A stretch of 64,000 nt of DNA from Desulfarculaceae bacterium (GTDB lineage Bacteria > Desulfobacterota > Desulfarculia > Desulfarculales > Desulfarculaceae). Below are positions 1 through 7,695 of the stretch, piece by piece. Where the stretch lies: positions 18,022 to 82,021 of the forward strand of contig JAIPDO010000012.1 in NCBI GenBank assembly GCA_021737645.1. Direction: 5' to 3'. The notes under the pieces are model-generated. The model was not told the origin of the DNA, ran no database searches, and was given only the letters and a program-made list of their open reading frames with translations. The position numbers and the translations under genes are program-made. Within the stretch, counting starts at the first letter, position 1. Each line of letters starts with the position of its first letter.

Positions 1-2
1 AG

Positions 3-185
3 CAGTTCACCTTTTGGGACTACCGCCTGCCCCAGTCCTTCAAGCGCGACCTGGGCTGGCGCATCGATCTGATCCTGGCCACCGCGCCCTTGGTCAAAGC
101 CTGCAACGAGTGCCTGGTGGACACCGAGCCCCGGGGCTTGGCCAAGCCCAGCGACCATACCCCGGTGGTGGCCCGGTTCGAATAG
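3..185 (+). CDS. xth: Exodeoxyribonuclease III, C-terminal fragment
   Basis: The window opens inside this gene; only the last 60 residues are present. They contain the conserved WRIDLILAT stretch and the SDHTPV motif that carries the catalytic histidine of the exonuclease III / AP endonuclease family. Family members act in base-excision repair, cutting DNA at abasic sites and degrading 3' ends. The frame is open from the first base and ends at a TAG, so the gene is truncated only by the window edge. The family call is secure; the choice between the XthA and ExoA subtypes cannot be made from this part. Confidence 0.85.
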   Translation, partial: QFTFWDYRLPQSFKRDLGWRIDLILATAPLVKACNECLVDTEPRGLAKPSDHTPVVARFE

Positions 186-273
186 GGAAATTGCCACAAT
201 CCTTGCTCCCATAGCCGCGCCGGTGTTATGGTGAGGTGTCTGGTAAAAGCAAGCGCCCAGGGAGGATGCGGCC

Positions 274-387
274 ATGAACTGGCAATTTTATGTGATCGTT
301 GGGGGTTCAATCGCCTTGGCCCTTTTAATCACCTGGCTGGGCCGTCGCCAAGACCAAAAGGACCAGGCAGCCTCTTCCGAAGGCTAG
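274..387 (+). CDS. Small single-pass membrane protein, 37 residues
   Basis: An ATG follows a strong ribosome-binding site (GGGAGGA at about 260-266, seven bases of spacing). The product starts MNWQFYVIVGG, has one hydrophobic stretch of about 20 residues (positions 5-24) and then a short charged tail rich in Arg, Gln, Lys and Asp. This is the usual form of a small inner-membrane protein with its tail in the cytoplasm. I do not recognise a family. It lies between the exonuclease gene and the binding-protein gene, both on the same strand. It is called on the ribosome-binding site and the clean membrane segment. Confidence 0.5.
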   Translation: MNWQFYVIVGGSIALALLITWLGRRQDQKDQAASSEG

Positions 388-487
388 CCACCGGAGACCG
401 GCTTGCCCGCCATGGGTCTTGACACTTTCCGAGCCCTTAAATAAGTTGAAATTGGCAAGTTCGCCGGTATCTACCGGAGGGGACGCG

Positions 488-1639
488 GTGCGTCTGAAAA
501 AAATTATCGCCATGCCTGGATTGGCCCTTGTCGCCGCCCTGGCAGCGGTGTTGTTGCTATGCCAGGGGTCTACCCTGGCCGCCGGAAAGGCCGGGCCGGT
601 CAAGATCGGGGTGGTCTTTCCCCTAAGCGGGACGGAAGCGGCCTATGGCGACTGCGGGCTCAAGGGCCTTAAAATGGCCAACAAACGCCGTCCGTCGGTG
701 CTGGGCCGCCCGGTGGATCTCATCCTTGCCGACAACCTAAGCAACAAGGTGGGCTCCTGCCGGGAGACCTCCCGCCTTGTCCGCGAGGACAAGGTGCGGG
801 CCATCATCGGTTGCCTGACCTCGGGCAACACCCTGGCCGCCGCGTCGGTGGCCGAAAAGGCCCAGGTGCCGCTGGTGGCTCCCTGGGCCACCAACTCCAA
901 GGTAACCAGGGGGCGCAAGTACATATTTAGGGTGTGCTTCGTGGACCCCTTTCAGGGGCAGGTGGCGGCCAAGTTTGCCCGCGAGGGCCTGAAGGCCAAG
1001 ACCGCGGCGGTGTTCACCGATCTTAGCCAAGAATATTGCGTGGGCATCGCCCGCTGCTTTAGGCAGGCGTTCAAGCAAATGGGCGGCAAGGTGGTGCTCA
1101 AGGCTTTTTACAACAGCGGGGACCGGGACTTCGCGCCCCAGTTGGCGGCGGCAAAAAAGGCGGCTCCGGACATCATCTACCTGCCAGGCCATTTCCGCGA
1201 GGACGCCCTCATCGCCCTCCAGGCCCGGGCCATGGGCCTTAACCAGCCCATACTCAGCGGCGACGCAGCCCAGACCGACGAGTTGCTCTACCTGGGCAAG
1301 GACGCGGTGGAGGGGCTGTGCCTGACCACCCACTTTCACCCCCAGGGGGTGGAGACTCCGGCGGGCAAGCGCTTTGTGGCCGCTTTTAAAAAGAACTACC
1401 GCTATGCCCCGGAGTCAATAAGCGCGCTCACCTACGACGCCTACAACGTCCTGCTGGACGCCATCACCCGGGCCGGGTCCACCGACCCGCCGGCCGTCGC
1501 CAAGGCCTTGGATGAGACCAAGGATTTCCCCGGCGCCACGGGCATGCTAACCCTGCTGCGCCACGACGCCATCAAGCCGGTGGTTATTCTTCAAGTAAAA
1601 GACGGCAAGTTTAGGTATCTCACCACGGTCAGGCCTTGA
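488..1639 (+). CDS. ABC transporter substrate-binding protein, branched-chain amino acid (LivK) type
   Basis: The product has 383 residues from a GTG preceded by CCGGAGG. That start gives a typical signal peptide: MRLKK, a hydrophobic core, and cleavage after about STLAA. The mature part begins with the periplasmic-binding-protein opening VKIGVVFPLSGTEAAYG and continues through IIGCLTSGNTLAAASVAE and GTEAAYG-type ligand contacts characteristic of the Leu/Ile/Val-binding (peripla_BP_6) family. It should bind a small ligand in the periplasm and deliver it to a LIV-type ABC permease. No permease or ATPase gene is adjacent, so the ligand is unknown. The frame stays open further upstream to about 419, but only the GTG start gives both a ribosome-binding site and a signal peptide. 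Confidence 0.85.
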   Translation: MRLKKIIAMPGLALVAALAAVLLLCQGSTLAAGKAGPVKIGVVFPLSGTEAAYGDCGLKGLKMANKRRPSVLGRPVDLILADNLSNKVGSCRETSRLVREDKVRAIIGCLTSGNTLAAASVAEKAQVPLVAPWATNSKVTRGRKYIFRVCFVDPFQGQVAAKFAREGLKAKTAAVFTDLSQEYCVGIARCFRQAFKQMGGKVVLKAFYNSGDRDFAPQLAAAKKAAPDIIYLPGHFREDALIALQARAMGLNQPILSGDAAQTDELLYLGKDAVEGLCLTTHFHPQGVETPAGKRFVAAFKKNYRYAPESISALTYDAYNVLLDAITRAGSTDPPAVAKALDETKDFPGATGMLTLLRHDAIKPVVILQVKDGKFRYLTTVRP

Positions 1640-1642
1640 TTC

Positions 1643-1764
1643 GGCGGCTTCGCCAGACGACCGATAGCTGCGTTGCCGGCATCGCTTAGGCCCTCAGCGT
1701 GACTCTGCCACGCTGAGGCCTGCGCTCGCCGCACGCCTTGCTCTGCGGTGCCTGGCTGTGCCGC
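1643..1764 (+). repeat. Intergenic inverted-repeat element, copy 1
   Basis: This element of about 122 bases is bounded by GGCGGCTTCGCCAGACG on the left and GCCTGGCTGTGCCGC on the right. The two ends are roughly inverted complements. It contains GCTGCGTTG near the left end, GCCTTGC near the right end, and a central variable hairpin (CCTCAGCGTG against CACGCTGAGG, perfect ten-base arms). The same framework recurs at 16010-16132 (inverted), 24647-24770, 24850-24896 (right half) and 32809-32867 (short). It sits just after the binding-protein stop codon. Confidence 0.7.
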
Positions 1765-1875
1765 GAATGTTTTCGCGCGTTCGTCTTCGGAAAAACAATT
1801 TCTACAAAATTCAAGATGGGTCCGGTTGCAAGAAGCTATTGGACAGCCTGATTTCAGGACTTAGGAGATCAGGTT

Positions 1876-2349
1876 CTACTGCCAGGTGTAATCGAACTTG
1901 CAGACCTCGTCGCCCTGGCCGATAAAGACGGGGCGCTCCAGATGCAGCCGGGGGGAATAGCCCCGGGCGAAGGCGAAGTCCCGGCAACAGGAAAGCACCG
2001 GCAACAGCTCCTCGGGCAGGCCCATTTCCCGGTACAGCTTCAGATAGCCGCAGCCGGTCACGGTGAGGCTCATGCGGCCCTCTTCCAACTCATAGCCCTC
2101 GGTCTCCAGGGAGCCGGGAACGGCCATCAGCCGGTCCCAGATGGTGGCGAAGTGCTCCAGGCTGGGCCCGGCCTTGGCCTCGGCGGCAAAGGCCTTGCCC
2201 GCCTCCTCGGCGGTCTGCTCCACCATCTGGGTCATCACCGCCAGGGCCTCTTCTTGGCCCAGGCGCTGGCGCAGCACTCCATAAACCTGGGCCAACACCG
2301 TGGCCTCTATCTCCCGGCGCACCAAAAGGGGAACTTGGTTGACGTTCAT
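1876..2349 (-). CDS. L-2-amino-thiazoline-4-carboxylic acid hydrolase family protein
   Basis: A 157-residue protein begins with an ATG behind GGGAGGA. Its C-terminal half has the pattern I associate with the ATC-hydrolase family: a TGCGYL motif, then a paired cysteine SCCRDFAFARG, then a closing R-(x)-GQGDEVCKF. The founding enzyme opens the thiazoline ring of ATC on the way to cysteine. Bacterial relatives are widespread in anaerobes and mostly uncharacterised, so substrate assignment would be inference. It is first after the repeat element and reads in the same direction as the thiolase and ligase genes upstream of it, separated from them by a hairpin. Confidence 0.65.
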   Translation of the reverse strand: MNVNQVPLLVRREIEATVLAQVYGVLRQRLGQEEALAVMTQMVEQTAEEAGKAFAAEAKAGPSLEHFATIWDRLMAVPGSLETEGYELEEGRMSLTVTGCGYLKLYREMGLPEELLPVLSCCRDFAFARGYSPRLHLERPVFIGQGDEVCKFDYTWQ

Positions 2350-2427
2350 GGCGGTCCTCCCGACATCAGATGGTGTTTGTCAGATAGGCCCAGCTTGCCT
2401 CATGGGCCTTCGCGGCGCAACAAAGAG

Positions 2428-2460
2428 ATTCGCCGCCCGGCCGGGGCCGGACGGCGAATC
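2428..2460 (-). terminator. Hairpin terminator after the thiolase gene
   Basis: GATTCGCCGCCCGGCC pairs with GGCCGGACGGCGAATC, giving a stem of about 15 base pairs with one mismatch around a very short loop. On the minus strand it is followed by CTCTTTGTTG, a weak T-rich tract. It lies 40 bases past the thiolase stop codon, which fits an intrinsic terminator, though the T tract is poor. Confidence 0.5.
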
Positions 2461-2501
2461 ATCATGCAAGGGTACGGGGATCGGAGCAGGCTGGTTATTG
2501 G

Positions 2502-3695
2502 TCAGGAAACCTTGAACACCACCGCGGCGGCGGTGTCGCCCGCGGCGCAGCCCGCGAACAGGCCGTAGCCGCCGCCCTTTAGCACCAACTCTTCGATCAT
2601 CTCCACCATGCAGCGCGCCCCGGTGGGCCCCTGGGGATGGCCGAAGATCATGGAAGAGCCGTAGTTGTTGAAGATGTCGTCCGGGATGTTCATGAGGCGG
2701 CCCATGATGATGTCGTTGATGGTGAAGGGGTTGTGGGTCTTCACCGCGGCCAGGTCCTTGACCTCCAGGCCGGCGTTTTTTAGAGCCATCTGGGCCGCCG
2801 GGGTCACCGCCGCGGCCATGCGGGCCTTGGCCGCCCGGCCGTAGCCGTAGGAGAGGATCTGGATGGTCACGCTCTTGTCGGAAGAGAGTTCCTTGGCCTT
2901 GTCCTGGGTGGTGACGATGAGCCCGGCGTTGCCGTCGGCCGGGTGGGTCTGGGCCCCGAAGGTCAGCGCGCCGTCGGGCAGGATGGGCCTCAAGGAGGCC
3001 AGGCCCTCGGCGGTGGTGGGCGTGATGCCCTCGTCGGCCTCCACGGTGACGGTCTTTTTCTTGCTGAGCTTTATGTCCACCGGGATCATGTAGCCCTTTT
3101 GGAAGGCCCGGTCATCGGCCAGGGCCATCTGGTACTGCTCGTAGCGCCGAAGCGCCAGGGCGTCGGATTCTTCCTTGGTGACCCCGCCGTTGTCCTTGCC
3201 CACCAGCTCGGCGGTCATGAACATGGCCTCGCCGCCATAGGGGTCCTTGTTGAAGTTGTCCATCATCCAGTTTTCGCTGATCACCTCGGCGCCGGGCCCC
3301 TTGGGGTTGGGCCACACGGTGTGGGGGCCGTTGGAGCAGCGGTCGGTGGTGGCCACCAGGTTGCACTCGTGGGCTCCGCACTCCAGCCCGGAGGCGGCGG
3401 CATAGAGCGCGGTGGCGCTGGTGGCGCAGGCCTGGCTCACGGTTGGGCCTGAGATGCGGTCGTTGCCCATTAGGGCGCAGTACCAGGGGTTGGCGTAGAA
3501 CCAGGACGGCATGCCGATGGTCATGCCGAAGGTGCAGCCGTCGAAAACTTTGGGGTCGATGCCCCTGAGCTCCAGGAACTTTTTGGTGGTGGCCGCGGCC
3601 AGTTTTACCGGGTGCTCGTTTTGAAACGATCCCTGCCAACGGGAAAAAGGCGAGGACCAGTACCCCTTGTGGGGGACAAAGGCTTTGCTGAACAT
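2502..3695 (-). CDS. Thiolase family protein (acetyl-CoA acetyltransferase / SCP-x type)
   Basis: The product has 397 residues. The nucleophilic cysteine lies in SQACATS (about C90), followed by the thiolase helix with ATALYAAASGLECG. The C-terminal half has HNPFTINDI, then FGHPQGPTGAR with the conserved histidine, and a closing glycine-rich GCAAGDTAAA loop. Thiolases cleave 3-ketoacyl-CoA with CoA or run the reverse Claisen condensation. The short N-terminus and absence of a KAS-type motif favour the acetyl-CoA acetyltransferase/SCP-x branch. It starts at an ATG behind GGAG and is 73 bases downstream of the acyl-CoA ligase gene on the same strand, so the two probably act in one acyl-CoA pathway. 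Confidence 0.85.
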   Translation of the reverse strand: MFSKAFVPHKGYWSSPFSRWQGSFQNEHPVKLAAATTKKFLELRGIDPKVFDGCTFGMTIGMPSWFYANPWYCALMGNDRISGPTVSQACATSATALYAAASGLECGAHECNLVATTDRCSNGPHTVWPNPKGPGAEVISENWMMDNFNKDPYGGEAMFMTAELVGKDNGGVTKEESDALALRRYEQYQMALADDRAFQKGYMIPVDIKLSKKKTVTVEADEGITPTTAEGLASLRPILPDGALTFGAQTHPADGNAGLIVTTQDKAKELSSDKSVTIQILSYGYGRAAKARMAAAVTPAAQMALKNAGLEVKDLAAVKTHNPFTINDIIMGRLMNIPDDIFNNYGSSMIFGHPQGPTGARCMVEMIEELVLKGGGYGLFAGCAAGDTAAAVVFKVS

Positions 3696-3768
3696 GGTCT
3701 GCTCCGTATCGGTTAAACGGTGGTAGCCATAATGGCAGCCTGTAAATTGCTGCTGGTCTTATTAGTCC

Positions 3769-5346
3769 TTATTTGTCGGACCAATGGCCGTAGCGGTCCC
3801 GAAGCACCCGGTGCAAAATCTTGCCGGTGCCGGTGCGGGGCATCTCGTCCTCGGGCACGAAGTGGATATTCTTGGGCCGCTTGAATCCGGCTATCTTGCC
3901 CTTGGTGAACTCGCTGAGCTCCTTGGCCAGCTCCGGGCCGTGCTCGTAGCCCTGGTGGGTGATGACCACGGCGGTGACGCTCTCGCCCCACTTGTCGTCG
4001 GGCACCCCGATCACCGCCACGTCCTTGACCGCCGAGTGACCGCCCAGGCAGTCCTCCACCTCGCTGGGGTAGACGTTTTCCCCGCCGGTGATGATCATGT
4101 TTTTCTTGCGGTCGACCAGGTAGTAGTAGCCCTCCTCGTCCATGTAGGCCATGTCGCCGGCGCTGAAGAAATCGCCCACAAAGGAGTCTTTGGTCACCTC
4201 GGGCAATTTCCAGTACTCGCTGAACATGGCCGGGCCCCGGGAGTAGAGCTCGCCCACCTCGCCCACGGGCACCTCGTTATGGTCTTCGTCCAACAGCTTG
4301 ATAAGGTCGGTGCCGGGAATCTCGCGGCCGATGGAGCCCAGCTTGTCGAACTGCTCCGAGGGCAGCAGCAGGGTGACCAGACCGGCCTCGGTGGAGCCGT
4401 AGGCCTCGTAGAGTTGGCTGTTGGTGAAGTATTCCATGATGGACAACTTCAGGTCGCGCCGGGCCGGGGCCGAGGAGATGAGGAGCTTCTTGACGCAGTC
4501 CACGTTGTACTTGGCTTTAACTTCCTCGGGCAGAGCCAGCATCATGATGTAGTGGGTGGGCACCAGGGATGTGAAGGTGATGCCGAACTCGCTGAGGGTC
4601 TTGATCATGTGCTCGGCGTCGAAGGACACCGAGTTGTAGACCACGGCGGTGGCCCCCAGGCAGGTGAACACAAAGGAGTAGAACACGCTGTTGATGTGGC
4701 ACATGGGCATGACCAAAAGTCCCCGGTCGTCCCGGTCGTAGCCCATTGCCGCGATGTTGGTCCAGTATTTGCCAGCCAGGGACTCGTGGGTGCGCACCAC
4801 GCCCTTGGGGCGGCCGGTGGTGCCGGAGGTGTACATGACGATCCAGGTGTCCTCGTCATACACCTTGGTGGCTGGCTCCTCGGGCGACCCAGCGGCGAAC
4901 AACTCCTCCATGTGGGTGTAACCCTCCGGGGCCGCTCCCTCGCCAAAGTAGATGTATCCGTTGTCCGATATGGCTTCCAGGTCCGGCTTGGCGTCCATCA
5001 CGTCGGCCGCGAAGGGCTTCTCCACGATGATGGCCTTGGTCTCGGAGTTGTTTAAGATGTAGGTGTATTCGGTGGGGGTCAGGCGGAACATGATGGGTAC
5101 GGCCACGAAGCCGCCCTTGGCGCAGGCTCCGTAAAACTCCATCCACTCCAGGCAGTTGAAGGCCAACATGGCGATGCGGTCGCCCTTTTTGAGCCCCCGG
5201 TCGGCCAGGGCGTTGGCCAGGCGGCAGCAGCGCTCGTTGAATTGTTTGAAGGTCAAGGAACGCTTTAAATCCGCCACGCCCTCCTTGTCCGGAAACTTGA
5301 TGGCGTTCACCCGAAGAATATCGGCCACGGTGAGCCAGCGGTTCAT
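3769..5346 (-). CDS. Acyl-CoA synthetase, AMP-forming
   Basis: The 525-residue protein is of normal length for the ANL superfamily. The AMP-binding loop YTSGTTGRPKG is at about 172-182, YGSTEAG lies in the middle, SAGDMAYMDEEGYYYLVDR marks the hinge region, and PRTGTGKILHR near the end carries the catalytic lysine. The enzyme activates a carboxylic acid to acyl-AMP and then to acyl-CoA in the cytoplasm. The chain length cannot be read from the sequence; neighbours (thiolase, 2-hydroxyacyl-CoA dehydratase and its activase) suggest an organic acid that is dehydrated and thiolysed. The start ATG follows GAGAGGATG. Confidence 0.9.
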   Translation of the reverse strand: MNRWLTVADILRVNAIKFPDKEGVADLKRSLTFKQFNERCCRLANALADRGLKKGDRIAMLAFNCLEWMEFYGACAKGGFVAVPIMFRLTPTEYTYILNNSETKAIIVEKPFAADVMDAKPDLEAISDNGYIYFGEGAAPEGYTHMEELFAAGSPEEPATKVYDEDTWIVMYTSGTTGRPKGVVRTHESLAGKYWTNIAAMGYDRDDRGLLVMPMCHINSVFYSFVFTCLGATAVVYNSVSFDAEHMIKTLSEFGITFTSLVPTHYIMMLALPEEVKAKYNVDCVKKLLISSAPARRDLKLSIMEYFTNSQLYEAYGSTEAGLVTLLLPSEQFDKLGSIGREIPGTDLIKLLDEDHNEVPVGEVGELYSRGPAMFSEYWKLPEVTKDSFVGDFFSAGDMAYMDEEGYYYLVDRKKNMIITGGENVYPSEVEDCLGGHSAVKDVAVIGVPDDKWGESVTAVVITHQGYEHGPELAKELSEFTKGKIAGFKRPKNIHFVPEDEMPRTGTGKILHRVLRDRYGHWSDK

Positions 5347-5420
5347 AACTACATCCTCTCCCGTTGGGGTTCAACCCTGGCCGGGGGGTCCCCTCAAACC
5401 CCCCGGCCCTTGGGCCTAAG

Positions 5421-6209
5421 TTATTCGCTCGCCAGTTGCCGGGCTCTAAAGTCCCGGGCCAGGATCGCCGCTCCCCAGGCGCCGTTTAGCTGAGGGCGGG
5501 GCGGCAGGAGCACTTGGCGTCCCAGCTCCAGGCTCAGCATCTCGGCCAGATAGGGGTTGTGGGCGGCGACTCCGCCGGTCATGACTACCGCGCCTTCAAA
5601 GATGTCCATTTCCATGACCCGCTTGACCACCGAGCGGAACAGGCCCTTGACCAGGGCCTGCACCTTTACGCCGTCGCGTATCTTGGACAGCACTTCGGTG
5701 GCGGTGAATACGGTGCAATATGCTCCCAGGGTGGCTTCTTCGGTGGCCTCTTGGGCCAAGCCGTTCAGGCTTTCCAGAGGCAGATCCAGCCTCAGGGCCA
5801 TCTCTTCCAAAAAGGCACCGGTGCCCGCCGCGCACTTGCGGTTCATCTTGAAAGAAGTGCGCAGCCCCTGGGCGTTGAGTTTGATGATTTTATTGTCCTG
5901 GCCTCCGATGTCCACCACGGTCAGCGCCTGGGGGAAGTGATAGTAGGCCCCGGCGGCGTGGCAGGCGATCTCGGTGCGGGTCTCCTGGGCCATGGCCGCG
6001 TTCTTGCGGCCGTAACCACAGGCGAAGATTCCCTCCACTTGCCCGGCGTCCAGACCGGCCTGGGCCAAAGCCTGGTCCATGCCCTGCGCCGCGCTGGCGG
6101 TGAAGTCCACTCCCGAGCGCAACACAGCGCTGCCCAGGAGCTTGCCGGAGTCGTCTACGAGCGCCGCCTTGGTGGCGCTGGCCCCAATGTCTATGCCGCC
6201 GAAGACCAT
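5421..6209 (-). CDS. 2-hydroxyacyl-CoA dehydratase activase (BadF/BadG/HgdC family)
   Basis: A 262-residue ASKHA-fold ATPase. It opens with the phosphate-binding loop GGIDIGASATKAAL and has the second motif VVDIGGQDNKIIK at about 98-110. The two cysteines that hold the [4Fe-4S] cluster across the homodimer are visible: C126 in KCAAGTGAFLEE and C165 in GAYCTVF. Activases of this family hydrolyse ATP to push one electron to a low potential into the partner dehydratase. The start ATG overlaps the stop codon of the dehydratase gene by one base (TGATG), so the two are translationally coupled. Confidence 0.9.
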   Translation of the reverse strand: MVFGGIDIGASATKAALVDDSGKLLGSAVLRSGVDFTASAAQGMDQALAQAGLDAGQVEGIFACGYGRKNAAMAQETRTEIACHAAGAYYHFPQALTVVDIGGQDNKIIKLNAQGLRTSFKMNRKCAAGTGAFLEEMALRLDLPLESLNGLAQEATEEATLGAYCTVFTATEVLSKIRDGVKVQALVKGLFRSVVKRVMEMDIFEGAVVMTGGVAAHNPYLAEMLSLELGRQVLLPPRPQLNGAWGAAILARDFRARQLASE

Positions 6210-7444
6210 CAGGCGGCCGCTTCCTCGATCTGCTCCACAAAGGCCTCAAGGTTGGTCTTGGCCTGCTCGTCGCTGAAGCAGCGCAGGTCGTTGAGGTCGC
6301 CGTTGATGACCAAGGAGGGCACCCCGTGCACCTCGGCGAAACGCTGCGGCAGGCCATAGCGGCTGTTGGAGTTGTTGGGGCAGGTCTTGGCGTCGTGGAA
6401 GATGACGCCCTGGCAGCCGTAGCGCTCGATGTGCTCTTTCATGTAGGCCTCTTTGTAGGCCTCGTCGCGCACGATGAACAGCTCGGTATAGGCCCGGGCC
6501 ATGGACTCGAAGGGATCGTTGGCGTCAAAAGCGCCGAATATCCAGGAGTTGCAGTAGGTGGAGCAAACGATGGCCGCCTTGAGTTCGGTCATCAGCTCGC
6601 TGAGCATGCGCAGACGCCCCCACACCGGCATGCCGTCCCAATACAGGCGCATGCGCTCGCCGGGCACCGCGGAATAGCCCATCTTCTCGCGCTCCACCAA
6701 CTCGGCCAGCAGGGTGTCGTAATACTCGATGGCCTCGGGGCGGCCCCGGAGCACCACCGCCGGGGCCATGTGGATGGTGTGGTCGAAGAAGTTAAGCTGG
6801 GCGGGCACCCGCGCGCCGTACTCCAGCACGCCGCGCCACTGCTCGGTGCACTGCTTGGATAGCCCCACCACCTCACGCAGGCGGTCGATATCGAACTTGT
6901 TGCCGCTGACCTTTTCCAGGGTGGGAATAAGGTCCTGTATTTGCTGGGCCACGTCGGCCACCATGTAATCACGAACCTCGCCCACGCCCCGGTGGGTGCG
7001 CACCCCGATGGCCGGTACATCGAAGTGGCGGCCATACCACTCGAACCAGTCCTGCACGTCGCGGCACTGGTTGGTGTTGAACACCAGCACGTCTGGTTTG
7101 GGTACGCCCTTGATGCCGTAGGCTCTGGTCAAGGGAGTGATTCCTTTGAGAAAAGCACCAACATCGGCGGTGAGGTAGGAGCATATTTCCGGGCTATATC
7201 CGAGGGCGTTGGCCACCGGTATGGTGTCGGTGGCCATACGGGAAGCGCCCAACATGGCCCCGTGGTTCTCAGGGTAGTAGACTTCGAAACCCATGGCTAT
7301 AAGCAGCTCGGCCGGGCCTACGCTGGTGCACCAGGCCACCTTGGGGCTGCCCTCGGCGGCGGCGCGGTCCAGGGCCAAAAAGTGGTCGGCCATGAGCTTT
7401 TTCATCATTTTGGTCGCTTGAATCGGTGGTGTTTTTTCAGACAT
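6209..7444 (-). CDS. 2-hydroxyacyl-CoA dehydratase subunit (HgdB/FldB/BcrB family)
   Basis: This 411-residue protein belongs to the D-component family that removes water from 2-hydroxyacyl-CoA, or in relatives reduces benzoyl-CoA. Conserved cysteines suited to a [4Fe-4S] cluster appear in VAWCTSVGPAELL (about 39), NQCRD (about 127) and DAKTCPNN near the C-terminus. Classical dehydratases are heterodimers of two such subunits; here only one is present, directly coupled to an activase. It is the first gene of the minus-strand operon that continues through the activase and probably the acyl-CoA ligase and thiolase. Start ATG is behind GGAGG. Confidence 0.85.
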   Translation of the reverse strand: MSEKTPPIQATKMMKKLMADHFLALDRAAAEGSPKVAWCTSVGPAELLIAMGFEVYYPENHGAMLGASRMATDTIPVANALGYSPEICSYLTADVGAFLKGITPLTRAYGIKGVPKPDVLVFNTNQCRDVQDWFEWYGRHFDVPAIGVRTHRGVGEVRDYMVADVAQQIQDLIPTLEKVSGNKFDIDRLREVVGLSKQCTEQWRGVLEYGARVPAQLNFFDHTIHMAPAVVLRGRPEAIEYYDTLLAELVEREKMGYSAVPGERMRLYWDGMPVWGRLRMLSELMTELKAAIVCSTYCNSWIFGAFDANDPFESMARAYTELFIVRDEAYKEAYMKEHIERYGCQGVIFHDAKTCPNNSNSRYGLPQRFAEVHGVPSLVINGDLNDLRCFSDEQAKTNLEAFVEQIEEAAA

Positions 7445-7532
7445 GACTTAGCCTCCGGCCTATGCGACACTTTGCCGCCGTGCAAGGCCGGAAACACGGC
7501 AAAGCGGGCCAAAAATGGTAGACACGTGGTTA

Positions 7533-7559
7533 CAAGTTAGCTACAATCTAGCTAACTTG
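7533..7559. promoter_or_regulatory. Perfect palindromic operator
   Basis: CAAGTTAGCTA and its exact inverted complement TAGCTAACTTG are separated by five bases (CAATC). The palindrome begins just two bases beyond the -10 box of the minus-strand promoter at 7561-7589, so it covers the predicted transcription start of the dehydratase operon. Position and symmetry fit a dimeric repressor, for example of the TetR type that often controls acyl-CoA genes; the regulator itself is not in the window. Confidence 0.65.
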
Positions 7560-7560
7560 C

Positions 7561-7589
7561 ACTATAGGCAGGCCCGTCTGGCTTGTCAA
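7561..7589 (-). promoter_or_regulatory. Promoter of the dehydratase operon
   Basis: Read on the minus strand, a perfect TTGACA (7589-7584) is followed by 17 bases and TATAGT (7566-7561). This is a near-consensus housekeeping promoter aimed at the gene starting at 7444. The palindrome at 7533-7559 overlaps the expected start site. Confidence 0.7.
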
Positions 7590-7695
7590 GCGCTAATTTT
7601 CGGAGCTTAATCCGGCGCTTAGGGCCGTTCACTCCCCCTTGCGGGAGCGGTTTCTCGGGCCGGCATTTAAAGCTCTTATAACAGTCGAGGATGCT

